Shown here in pieces: positions 49,301-61,900 of a stretch of 64,000 nucleotides of DNA. The notes below the pieces were generated by a model. The model searched no databases, was not told where the DNA came from, and saw only the letters and a list, made by a program, of their open reading frames with translations. Source of the stretch: Hybos culiciformis. Lineage: Eukaryota > Arthropoda > Insecta > Diptera > Hybotidae. The position numbers and the translations under genes are program-made. The stretch lies in NCBI GenBank assembly GCA_964007475.1, contig OZ023274.1, forward strand, positions 90,233,213-90,297,212. Direction: 5' to 3'. Each line of letters opens with the position of its first letter. Within the stretch, counting starts at the first letter, position 1.

Positions 49301-52300
49301 TGTTATATACCACTCAAAAGCTTCAGTTAAAATAAAATTCTTGCTTTAGGGCAAAAAGATTTTGATTATATACCTATTGTTACTTTTTGTCTATATTGGA
49401 ATTTATGCAATACAAGGAGGCATATTAGGGAATTCCATGTTGTAATAAAGTAACGTGAAACGGAGCTCCTTTCGAAAAATATAATTTTCTTTACATTGCT
49501 TTAGCTTTAGGTTATGAATAAGACTTTTTCGATTAGTGATTTTTTTTTTAAATCAAAGCTTTTTACGTTTATCTAGAACAAAAATTATTTTTTTTATTTA
49601 TTTTTTATTAAAAAAAAAATTTATAATTTATGTATATATTATTTTTTTTTCTATTAAATATTTTTCGGTCATTTCTACGTTTTTTTGAGAAACCTAACCG
49701 CACGGTTATTTTAAAGAACTTTCAAACATCACACTCATTCCGATGATGAAATAGTTCGATAGAAAATATCTTAACTTCAAAAGTCCCGAAATGAAAGATT
49801 ATTATGGGAATGTTTTAAATTGAATCATCAAAAAATATTTATAATTTATAGGCTCAAGGCACAATTTTTAAAACTTTCAATATTGATGTACATAATAAAA
49901 AATTAATATGTAGCACCGGAAATGCATTGATATTGAATTTTAAACTTCTAAATATCGATTACACAACTTTTTTGCAAATAATATAGGTAAAATAATTCTT
50001 AACATAAATGGGTTCCTATTCGATTTTATAAAATTGATACAAATTTATATTGTTATTAAAATATAGTATTGATAGTATTGATATTAAAATATTTAATTTG
50101 TTTTATTTTCAATTTCAATTATAAAAAAGCCAGTTGGTGTAATCAATAATAAAAACATATATTAAACCAAAATGCTAGCAAATATTTTCATTATACGAAA
50201 TTAGATAATAAATTATACTAATTAAATTTACTCTTTTGAAACTACTAATATAATTAAATAGAAATAATCGTCACAAAGAGGATTTCCGGCTATTGATAAT
50301 ATAATTTTTTTTTTCTAAACAAAAATTTGAATTATTGTACTCAATTAATTGATTGGTATACTATATATGTACATAATAATTTGAATTTAGCCGATAAATA
50401 TATATAATTTCGATCCAAAATGCGGTATGATCCAATATGATTTGTTGTCTGCATACATCATCATCATCACAATATCGCATAAAGTAAATAATAATATGTT
50501 AAATGTAATATTTAAATTGTTCTTCAAAATAATAATAATAAATATTTCTTCTTAAAAATAAAAAATTGTCAAATAAGTACAAAAATATTTCACAACATTT
50601 TGTTAAAATTATTTATTTGCCAACAAACTTGTTTGAAACATTTCCCAAATTGTATGTAAAATGTATAAAATTTTCAATATTTTACTTCATGACACTTTAA
50701 AATGTAAATTTATTATGACATTTTGTTCCACGTTTGTCGGGGCTTAATGTAGTATTATAAGTATTATTATTATTATTATTCTGTAATGTGCCGATTTCGA
50801 CCATTGATTGCAAAATTTTTGTAATGTAAATAAAACACAATCTAACATATCATATTTTTTATTATTTTAAGTCTCGATTTACATTTAAAAAGAAATTTAT
50901 TTTTGATAGCCCATGGTTCAAAAAACAGATCTACTTAATTCCACTCATCAATCATTTTCACAAAATATTTTAGTAGATTGATATAGAGAAATAATAAAGT
51001 CAAAATTTATCGAATTCATAAACTTTTTTATATCTAATATATAAAAATGAAAATTCTCTGTTTCTCTGTCCTCTGTCCTCTGTCCTCAATCACGCCTAAA
51101 CCGCTGGACCGATTTGGCTGAAATTTTGAACTTAAGTATCATTGGGGCCCGAGATGGTTATAGGGTACTAGAAATTTTGATCCGAGGCCCCGGCGGGGGA
51201 GCACCTTAGAAGCCGGTTTGAAATTTACGTATTATTCAGATAAAATGTTGTAGCGTTGGACCCGAAAAGCCTATTTAAAAAACTGGATGTTGAAAGGCAC
51301 CCAACCGTTGTCCCAGGGCTCAATTGGGGGGGCTATACAACAAATTTCGAAATTTTGAAAATATGGAGCCTAGAGACCCGATTGGTTATATTTTTGATCC
51401 GAGGCACCTACTGGGGGCTACCTTAGAAGGCGGTTTTGCAATTTAGGTATATTCCGATAAAATATTATAGCGTTGGACCCGAATCAACTATTTAGAAGAC
51501 TGGATGTGTTAAGGCACCGGGGAAGTGGCTATTTAACAAATTTTGAAATTCTGTTTATTTTAGTGCACGAAATCTGGATTAACGCGTTTTGATATTAATA
51601 TAAGTTCGGGACTACCGTGCGAAGCCGGGTATTTCGACTAGTATTCTAATAAAGGTTTTTTATTCTCTATAATTTTTCTTCTTTTTTTTAATATTTTCCT
51701 TGTACAATTTTTTCTAATCCGAAAAAGCAACATAATAATAATGTTGTTGATAATATTATGAAAAAAAAATTATATGCATAAAAAAAACATATTTCTGTTT
51801 TTTTTGGTCCTTGAATTTTGGAATCTTTATTTATTATGTTAAAATAAAAATAAAACATTTTGTAAAAAAAAAAAACCAAAAATAAATATATGGTATGCAC
51901 ATATAAAAAATCAGGGTTCGAAAATTATCATTTTTGATAATCTTTTTTGATTAAAATGAATCAAACGATTATCTTTTTCGTTTTGTCCTATATTAAAAAT
52001 GATCGTGATATTCCCCACTCACCAGTTTAAAAATATGAAACGAAAAACGAATATCATTATCAAATGATTTTTTTTAAATGTGTGTGATGAAAAAATCGAA
52101 TGAGTAAAATAAAAATTTTTGAAAGAATTAAGATTTCACAAACAAATTTTTTTTTCTTAAAAAAAAAATGAGTACATAAATATTACAAGAGCCAAATTGA
52201 TTTTTTTAAATTTTGTTGTTATGTACATAATAATATGTTTTTTTTTGTTCAGGTTGCTCAAAAATAAATAAAAACTAAACTTTGAAATTTATTTGAATGA

Positions 52301-54137
52301 GTTTTTCTGACCGATTTGTTAGTGACAATCTAGTTAATTTTTATTTTGTTACTACTTTAATACTTTAATTTACTACTTTAATTTATTAATAAACGGAAAT
52401 AGTTATGTTCATGTTTATTTCTCTATTAACATCTCTATCAAATACATTTTTTTCTTTTTAATCTCAGCCATAATAACGTCCGTAACGTTAGGAAATACGA
52501 ATTTAATAAAAGTAAAATAATGCATTTTATAATACGCATAATAATGCATTTTATAATACGCATAATAATCCATTTTATAATACGCATTTAAAAATATTAC
52601 TCATATTCTAAATTTTATTGCAATAAAAGAGAAAAACGGCATTTATTGTGTATGTATACTGCAAACCCATAAATAAATTCAACTTCCCACCAACTCATTT
52701 TTATTATTTTCATTAGAACGCATACAGTAAAACGAAAAAGAATATCAAACTCAAAACATTTTAAGAAATCTTTTGATATTGAAAAATCAAATGATATTTG
52801 TGTTAGTAAAGTGAGTGATCGTAATCATTCATAGTCAACTTTATAAAAATTATCGTTTGATACATATCATTTGATTATTATCAAATGATATGATATTTCG
52901 TTCCCTGTAAAAAATAGTACGTGGTTTCATACCAAATTGATATTATTTTCAGAAAATATAAGTTGGGAAATAACAATAATAGGTTAAACGGCTTTATCTT
53001 TATGTAATGTTCCAAAGAAAAAATTTTTAAGTTTCATAAATTAAATTAAGCTTGACTGTTTATCTTCTTTTTTTTTGTTGCTATTATTGAATTAGGTTTC
53101 TTTGACAGCTAGAAAATTTATAGGATTTTACTTTTATCCTTTAATAAATAAAAATCCCTTGCTATGCAATCTGTATTTCCAATAAAAAGCTTTATTCGAG
53201 AAGAAAATATTATTTTAGGAACAACATCTATGTATATTTAGTGCAATCTAATCACATTTTGCATCAGTAATAAAAAAAATTGACATTTTTCTAATTTCCA
53301 CACAAACGATATTGTTAGTAAATTATTTAATGTAAAATGCTGATTTCTATAAATTAGGTGTATTTATGGATTTTTCGTTAATATGGATTTTTGGGATAAA
53401 AACATAATGATTGTTTGAAATTATATAGTGGGATGAAAATAACACACGGTACTTATCATATGGTAAAAATGCAGGATATCTTTTTGTTCAACAAAAAAAC
53501 TTGCAAAACAGAATACACAATTGAGCTCCTTTGTATTATGACAACTCGACTAATCGCTAAAATTTTTATAATTTACAATAATAATAATGTACATTTATTT
53601 ATGAAGTCGTTATCTTAAATAATTATGAATAAAGCATTTCAAATATTAATTATTAATCATTACTACTAAGATCTGATAGAACATCTAGTTACAAAATAAT
53701 TCAAAAAAATTTTGAATAATAAATAATCAAAATTATTTTTTATTGTAAAAATTTAATAATAGGTACATATGTATGTATATTTTAAAATGATTTTTGTTTG
53801 TCATTTTTGTTGAATAATTCAATAAAAAACAAATATAAAATAAACATAATATTATTGTTAAATAAATATATGATTATATATATTTTGAAAATTAAAATAT
53901 ATTCAATATTTGTTTTTTTAAATATTTCAGAGAATTGAAAAACCATTTTTATCAGCCGTTGAAGCAACTTTGGGTGATCGTTATACAGAAAATGTCGAAG
54001 GAATTTATAAATTAACAATAAAATTTATTATTGAAACGTTAGTGACAGGTTTCGAAACACAAAATAGTAGTGCCAATAATTCAACAGCTCCAACAAATAC
54101 GACTGAATATAATCCACCGTCTAATGTCAATTCATAA
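43330..54137 (+). CDS. Globin X-like membrane-anchored globin, 3 exons
   Basis: Exons 43330-43526, 45841-46072 and 53931-54137 join in frame to 211 aa. The start MGCELTKIAGN carries Gly2 and Cys3, an N-myristoylation plus palmitoylation signal known from globin X, so the protein is expected at the plasma membrane. A Pro-rich linker (about 22-36) precedes the globin fold. Haem-contact residues are visible: CD1 Phe78 in LFDKF, distal His99 (E7) in ELAEHANKVM and proximal His131 (F8) in VGASHRKI. Intron 1 interrupts a Lys codon in phase 2 just before LFEEH, matching the ancient globin B12.2 intron; intron 2 is phase 0 near the start of helix G. The last ~25 residues are a low-complexity Asn/Thr/Ser tail. 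Globin X proteins bind oxygen reversibly and are proposed to act in lipid protection or signalling. An AATAAA at about 54477 may be the poly(A) signal. A neuroglobin-like annotation would be an alternative name. Confidence 0.87.
43527..45840 (+). other. Globin intron 1 (2.3 kb)
   Basis: Begins GTAAGT and ends TTTTTTCAG. It contains poly-T tracts and a TAT/ATA-rich run near 44848-44920. No exon-like sequence or complete element was recognised inside. Confidence 0.7.
51033..51641 (+). mobile_element. Helitron-like non-autonomous element, 609 bp
   Basis: The 5' end reads TCTAATATATAAAAATGAAA and the 3' end reads GCGAAGCCGGG...CGACTAG. Insertion is between A (51032) and T (51642), with no target duplication. 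TC at the start, CTAG at the end and an A|T target are Helitron signatures. The GCTGGACCGATTTGGCTGAA block near 51102 is common in insect Helitron ends. The 3' hairpin is weak. It is much richer in GC than the intron around it and contains two diverged tandem segments (about 51145-51300 and 51371-51520) around GATCCGAGGC and GCGTTGGACCCGAA. Confidence 0.65.
51912..52907. mobile_element. Non-autonomous hAT element, 996 bp, with 8-bp target duplication
   Basis: The ends are inverted CAGGGTTCGAAA (left) and, on the other strand, CAGGGAACGAAA (right). Perfect 8-bp direct repeats TAAAAAAT flank it at 51904-51911 and 52908-52915. No transposase remnant was seen. Just inside the ends are palindromic ATCATTTGATA-type repeats, for example ATATCATTTGAT-TATT-ATCAAATGATAT near 52863-52890. 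Confidence 0.85.
52516..52588 (+). repeat. Three-copy minisatellite inside the hAT element
   Basis: AATAATGCATTTTATAATAC followed by GCAT occurs three times in tandem with a period of about 26 bases; the last copy reads AATCCATTTT. Confidence 0.85.
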
Positions 54138-55649
54138 TTTAAGTTTCATAAAGATAAAAAAAAAAAATTAAATTTATTTATTTATATTTATTTATTATAT
54201 ATACAATTAATTCACTTTGTAAATGTAAAAATTATTATAAATATATTATATAAATATAAAAATGTATTTATATTAAAACTAATATATATAAAATTATATA
54301 ATTAAATGTGAAGATAACTTTATTTAAATGGAAAAAAAACACAAAATATTATTAATTAATTAATAATAATGAACAAGAATAAAAATACATAATTTAATAT
54401 TATTTATTTAATTTAAATTTTATTTTAATATATATTTTCTGTAAAAAAAAATCTGTATACAACAAAAAGAAAATTTAATAAAAATTGCAATAATTTTCAT
54501 TGAAATAAAATCGATTCGAATTAACTATGGAACTTAAAGAATTATCAAATTTGAACAAAATAATTTGTTAAAAATAAACAAAAATAAGAAGTTATCAGGC
54601 ATTTATGTAAAAAATTTGGAATATTCATGATATTAAAAAAAACTTAAAATAAATTACGAAATTAAATATATTAGAGCTTTCAGTACACATGAAAAGCAGT
54701 TTGTGGGCCTGAAACTCATAATTATATCGAATCCAAAAATATCAAGACATAGTCAAGAGACAGACCGTTGAAAAACTGAGTCTTTGCAGTTTTGGGTTCA
54801 ATTTCATAAGGATATTACTGTCTGCGAGCCATTAAATTACAAGCATTTTTATTACAATCATTTTAATTTTTACTGAAATTCTTATGCACAAAAATTGTAC
54901 TTATACAATACAAAATACCGTATTCATATATTTTAATTAGAAAAATAACGCTTATTGGAAAAATTGTTTATTTTTAGCTAAGTAGTCAATATTTAGAAAA
55001 ATATTTATTTTTTTTTTATTGCAGGCATTAGCTCCTTAGCAAATGGAATAAAATATATAAAAACGTGTATCATTTTGTATAATCATTTTGTGGGTATATA
55101 ATTTAGAACAGATCTATTATCTTTCAATAAAATGCAAATTTTTAATGTAATATCGTAATCTAGTAAAAATTATTATTTTTTTGTTATTGAAATAAAAGAC
55201 ATCTTAGTTGTATGCTAAATTCACCCATCCTAAATTTTTTATCGCTTTTTGGAACTATTATAAAAAACTGGACATTATGACCATATTGAATTATTTTAAA
55301 GTTATTGTTCTAATAACAATCACTTTTAAATTCCAGAGCTCAAATATAATTAAAATACATCAAAAAAATATATAATATAAATACCTAGGGATTTTAAAGT
55401 AATGAATGACGTGTTACGAAGTCTAGAATGAATTTAAGAATATACATTTCACTACAAAATATTCTTTCATATAATACTTTTCCATTCCAATCCTAATTAA
55501 CTTCTGTTGATTATAATTATAAATTAATTTAAATTAAAAAAAAAAAGTAGCTCATTGTCTAATAATTTTAAAGTTAAATTTTTTTTGAACTTTTCCCATC
55601 TCTTTCTTTTAATTCAAGTGAGACAAATTGAAACATTAACACAAATTCC
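54138..55649. other. 3' region of the globin gene and intergenic DNA
   Basis: AT-rich; probably includes the globin 3' untranslated region (AATAAA near 54477 and 54504). No other gene recognised. Confidence 0.45.
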
Positions 55650-55742
55650 AATCCGAGGTGGGAATCGAACCCACGACCGAACATGCCCTAGGATTAGAGC
55701 AACGCTATTCTACAATGACGGCAATACCACTACACCATGATG
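55650..55742 (-). pseudogene. tRNA-like sequence, probable SINE head or tRNA pseudogene
   Basis: On minus it shows an A-box-like TGGTGTAGTGGTATTGCC and, near the end, a fully paired T arm GTGGG-TTCGATT-CCCAC containing a consensus B box. The two boxes are farther apart than in a standard short tRNA, and the acceptor ends do not pair, so a working tRNA is unlikely. No SINE tail or target duplication was located. Confidence 0.55.
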
Positions 55743-58700
55743 ATGGTTTTAATATTATACTTTTCAAAACTTGTGGCAAGAAAGTTTCTGTATACCATTT
55801 AGGAGCTTATGCGTAGTTTATCACTTATTTTTTTCAGAGTACATCCTCGTACACTCTTGTTCTCTCTAGATCTAGAACAATATACATATGTATCGTAACA
55901 AGAAAATAGGACACGACTTTCATGAAACTCATTCCTACAAAACGTTTTGGAATCTGTTAAAACAACTTGGATATGATTGAATTTCATATTGAAGTAGACT
56001 TTGAGAAATTCGGAATCGAGATTATTATGTCTATTATTCTGTGAGTTTTGTTTATTTATTATGGAAGATATTATTTTTGGTTTGTTTGACATGTTGAATT
56101 ACTTTGAATTTTAAAATTGTTTTCTATACTTTGGACATTATTTTGGAAGTAATTTGGTAACAAAAGAATTATATTTTGCATTTACCCATCAATTAAATAA
56201 AAATATATACTCGTTTAAATAAAAAATATATACTATAGTAAAACATTGTTAAAATATAGTTTATTGTAAATTTATTTAAAAAAAACTTCTTATAAAAGTA
56301 ACAATATCAAATAGCATGGTAAATTTAATTTTTCTGATATATCTACCTAAGTTTATTTTAGCATAGACAGATGTAACTCATGAACTGAAGCATAAAAATA
56401 ATATACACATCAAATCATTAACTAATCTTAATATCGATTTAAAAAAAAAATCAAAAACAACTGTAAAGTGCAGATAGAAAACATTTATATAAATGAAAAA
56501 ATAATAATAAAAATAACTGAAAAGTATCGGTTGGAAAACTAATGTGACTACATACATGCATTTAAAAAAATTATATCTTGAGAAAAAAAAAAAAAAAAGA
56601 TTAAAGTTTTGTTTTCATTTTTATAACTTTTATCACAGCTTATTTTACTTATTTCTTGAACATATTAGCAACAATAAATAGAAAAATGTATATGATTTGA
56701 AAATATTGAATTTGCATTATGTGATTTAAACTTAAACGTATATTATATATATTTTGTCGTTTAACATCTTCATCTTTCTTATTATGTTATCCCGGAGAAT
56801 TAATATGAATGATGATTTGATTTTAAAAATCAATAAATATTATGTTCTCTTATTTTTATGATAGTTCATAATAACTTCTCAGAATCGTTTAAAATCACTA
56901 CGGATCACAATAAAAACTAAAATGATATCAAAATAAAAGACAACAACCGTGATGATTATAAATCCCGACCACAGCACAAAATTATTAATAAAATGATTTA
57001 AGAACTTAAATTTTTAATTACATTTTTTAATAAAATATACAGAGAAAATAGTTGTTCTATGTGAATTTTATAATTATATATTTGGAATAATGTTCTATGT
57101 ATTTTTATATCAAATAATAAAAAAAATAAATAAATTTATAATTTGATAATGACGGATCTTTATTAAATAAACTAAAGATAAATTTTACCTACTACCTACA
57201 TGAATGGAAAAAAAAAATTATAATCAACATTTTTGTTTCCAAATCTTTTATTTGTGCAACAGGAAGAATATTTGTAGATATAATATTAAAATAAAATGCA
57301 AAAAAAAAAAAAAATTATTTAATATAAAAAAAAATTTATGTTATGAAAAATTAATTATTAATTAAAAAAAAAAAAGAATGCATAATTTATTGAAATTATA
57401 AAAATTTGTAATTTAAAAATACATGATGTATTTATTAATGATTATATGAATAAAAGATATATGTATGTAATGGTGAAATAAATACAATAATTTAGAAGAA
57501 ATTTTAATAAAATTTTTTTTATTTAGGTATTTATATATTTTTTTATTTGAACGATATCTTTTTTGAATTCGCATAAAAAAAGTATTATTTTATAAGTTTA
57601 TGAAAAAATTAATGGTATGATGATAGCATTAAAACACTATATGTACATACAAGAAAGCCTGGCGCAGATCATGTACAACATGTGATGGCTACACAAGACA
57701 CCAAGGAGCCGAAGGCGTCAGAATTTTAGTTATATACGATTGTAAATTTCCTCTATTACGAAATATAAATTAATAGCTTTTTCCATAATTTCGAGAGCCG
57801 AAATTAGAAACTTCTTTTTTTATAACATAATTTTCTTTGAATTTTATGCTATTTATTAAAAATTTATATTTTCTTCATTTGTCGTTATAGTTTGTTCTGA
57901 AAATCAATTTAATACATTCAAAATACTGGCTGATGTGGAATAAAATTTCGCTTAGAACTAATAATAAGTAGCGTAAGAATAAGCTCAGTCAAATGCTCGT
58001 TTTGTTAGCTTAGAACGGTATTTCGATTTAATAAATTTCATTCATTCACATATTGACAGCGGTATCCATATTGTTCCAAATATCGTTGTCAATTTACAAT
58101 CTGCATTCTTTAAAAGATGATATTTTGATTCAACAAGTTATACTGGAGATTAGGTTGATTTATAGTACATCTTTGATGTGAGATCCTCCTAAATTTTTAT
58201 TTTCAGTACCATTTCTCTTTCAAGTTAATCAGAAAACAAACACTTGAAAATGTAAAGTTGTCACATTATCATCAATTTCAAATGGATTTTATCGATATTT
58301 TTACCGAGAGCCCGCGTTGAAAATATATTTTCGAATTTGGTTCAAACCGCTGTTTGAATACGCCTGTTATATATTCTACACTTTTGTTAAGGTTAATCGA
58401 AAAAATAAAAGCTTTATGAATTGAAAACTTTTGCCATGAGTTTAACATTATATATTGTTATATATAACTTGATTTTTTATTATTTCTTATTTAAGAAAAC
58501 ATTTATTACAATTAAGGCAATAATTTCTTTCAACCCGATTTATTTACAAATCTAAAATTACAATAAATGAAAACGAAAAAAAAATACAAACTTTTTTCAA
58601 TGTATACAAAGCATTCAATTCTTAAAAGCTTACACAATATTTTTTAATAAAATTATCCCTTCCTCTAATTTCCTGAAGAAAAATAAGTTCCAATAAATTT

Positions 58701-58958
58701 TGGATTAACTTGTAAAATATATTGTCAAAGAACATTCAACATTATTTATTTGTATGAATTAAATTTATCTTGCAATTAAATTATATATGTTATAAGAATA
58801 AACATTATTATTATTTCTTCAAAAAATAAATATAAAAAAATTGTAGAAAACGAAATACAAATAAAACTGGGAAAATCGAAATTCATTTTCAGTAGTTAAA
58901 CCTACTTATATAATCTTTAAATGTTTCTAATCATTGCAGGCCATAAATATTTACACTG
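55743..58958. other. AT-rich intergenic DNA between globin and condensin genes
   Basis: No gene recognised. A 97-codon open frame on minus at 55799-56092 has no recognisable motif. A small GC-richer island at about 57655-57725 (GCCTGGCGCAGATCATG... GAGCCGAAGGCGTC) stands out from the background but has no clear identity. Confidence 0.4.
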
Positions 58959-61900
58959 TTAATCATAACTTAATTGTCGTATTTGAAAATCTTTTAAATC
59001 ATCTTGTTGTATTAATCGTAAATTTGTTTCATTGGCTAAATGTAAAATCGCATAAAATGCAATCGAAGTTGAAAGGGATTCTGTCATACTTTTTGATAGT
59101 AATTTGGGAAGTTCTTTATAAATTTTTTGGAAACTGGCAATCCCATTTTTGTATTTTTCATTCGGAAGTCCCAAAGATTCGGGAATATTTTCCTTTTCTG
59201 TTTCAAGAAATTGATCATTAATTAGTTGAAGACAACACTTCTTCAATTGTTTCATATCAATAACTTTAGCACGTTTGGCAAATGGAACTACAACTTTAAT
59301 TATCTGAAATATTTAAAAAAAATATACATTAAAATTGAAATTGTAGTAATAAATTAAAATGTGTTGTGAAAAATCCCGAAAATTGAATCAAAGAAAAATC
59401 TGCATATTATTGTTTGAAGTTTTTGTTTGGTATAAAATTGCAAATATATGACGAAAGTAAAATGGAGAAAATATATTTATCAAAATTGATAAAATAATTA
59501 TATATTTTTTTTAAATCAGGAAAACAATTTCAATAATTTGTAGACGTTAGTTGATTCAGCTCAATTAAAATTATAAAATTTTAAAATTTCGAAGATCTTT
59601 TTTATTTTAAAACTTAAAAATAATTACTTTATCAGGAGCATCAGCAAAATCAGTGCCGATTTCAAAAACTGAATGATTTTGAGTCAATCCTTCGTTTTCC
59701 TCATTTGCATGATTAGGCAAAGAATTCGCATCAGCATCTGTATACTCATCATCCTAAAAAATATTAAATTACGTAAATTTTATTTTACTTTATATTTATT
59801 CTCATTTAAACAAAAATCAGATCAAACCCATTAGATAATTAGAAACAAAAAAGGGAATAAAATGTTATATTTATATTGTATAACAACAGTTTTGGTTTAA
59901 AATACTCAAAGTGCAATTTTACACTATTCTATTTTACAATTTACAAGCCCTAAAAATTATACAAACATTAACTTACTGTTTGACTGTTAGTGCAATACTC
60001 TTGATCTACTGGATTATTATAATCATAACCAGACTGAAGTGGTATGTCCGGTGACATAGCATTTTCAACTTCTTCCAACACTTGAATTCCTGGTGCATAA
60101 CTGAATGTGTCGAAAACTTCTCTATCAACTTGCAAATCAGTAGGCAACTTGAGTCTCTTGCAATCCCATTTTTTTTGAATGTTTACTTTTGGAAGCTTAC
60201 TTTTTACTCCTATATTTTGAAATAAATTATCATGCGGATCACCAAATTGAACTTGTTGAGCCCTTAATCTCATTGGTCTTCCTTTATTTTTTTGTCCGTG
60301 AGTTCTTACATGTCGTTCTTGTTCGTGTTGTGAAAATCGAGCTAAACTTAAACTTTTACTCCGATTTCTTTTAAATTTCCAGTGTGAGGGTCCAGCCCAA
60401 AATTGGCTTATTTTATCTAAAGGCCGATATGAATATTCCAATTTTGATGAGTTTGAATCAATTGGTCTCATATCCTCGATCATTACTGGAGCTCTTCTCA
60501 ACCCCTTACAGTGACCAATAGCAACTTGTTCTTCAACTGTAAGATCATCTATACCGCCTAAAATATTTTTTTTAAATCATTTGGTTTTTTCGTCTATAAG
60601 TAAATAATATGCTAAGAGGAAGTTCTTTTATGACACCATAAAATGTCTCTTAAAACAAATAAAAATTTTAGTTTGATTTTATTAATATTTTTACCTAAAT
60701 CAACATCTAGAAATCCTTGAGTTTCAGATGCTATAGGTTCCACATCAGCATTCATGTCAAAAGCCATTGCCATTTGTGAAGGCTGAATCACACTCTTATC
60801 TAGTGCTTCTCCTAACGTACTAGAAATATTGTTTTGATTCTTCTCCATACTAAAAAAAGACCCAAAAACTTAAATAAAATGTTTTTTTAAGTATTTATAA
60901 TCAAACTTACTCATCTTCATCTTCAGCAGGCGTATCAGTAATAATATATCCTGTGTGAGTCGGCCTTATTAAACAATTTTCGAGGCTGAACTCATCAAAA
61001 AGTTTAGCTTCTGTTGTCTTACAATCATTATAATCATATACATCATTGATACACAGTTCAGGAGACTCTGAATAGTCCCAGAATTTATAGTCCATCCTGT
61101 AAGATAAAGTTAATGAAAATAATCCGAAATAGTTTAAGGAATAAGCTACAAAAAGGCATTCAGAAATTAAAACTTTAAAATGTCGCTTTTAAATTTTTTT
61201 TGTCATAAATGTTTTTTAAAATTAAATACCTTAATCTTATTTCGGAATCACATGTTGGTAATATATATTGAAGCAAACGGCTTGAACTATTAATGCTTCC
61301 AACAATCGAATTCAACTTAGCAAATACTGGATCAGTAAAAGGATTTGTATCTAATTTTCCGTTAATTGTTTCTTTATTTTTTGTAATGGTAGAAACTTGA
61401 GTTCTTTTCCGTTTTTTTTTCGCAGTTTTAGGTCTTTGTTCATTTATTTCCTGGTCATCATTATTTATATCATTAGCGTTTACTTCATTATCATCATCGC
61501 TTTTATTTTCAACAACTATTTTATAGGAATAAAATTTTAAAGAATATATAATTATTCAAATACCTATTAACAATTTATTCAAACACAATCTATATTAAAA
61601 TTCATATCTCTAACAGGCTTTAGAATTTTGAACATGAGAAATTATTATTCACTTTATAATTTCTAAATGTTTCTAAATTGATTAATTTTACGAAGAACAC
61701 TGAAGAAAAATGTAACAATTCAAATTTCATCAAGCGTTATATAAAACTAACTAGTAGGTAGTACAATCTAATTTTATACAAGGTTTGCTTAGTTGTAACA
61801 AAAATTTTTAACAAGTTCTTCTTCCAATAGATTCAATCTCATTTTTGCCTTTCATTATTTTTCTCATAAAAAAATAATAAAAATTTATAAGTATATCAGT

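Larger units (their letters stand above)
46073..53930 (+). other. Globin intron 2 (7.9 kb)
   Basis: Begins GTAAAT and ends TATTTCAG. Two mobile elements (51033-51641 and 51912-52907) lie in the last third. The remainder is AT-rich with an ATT run near 50761 and no recognisable exon. The junction joins ...KKEYFW to RIEKPFL without a frame break. Confidence 0.7.
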
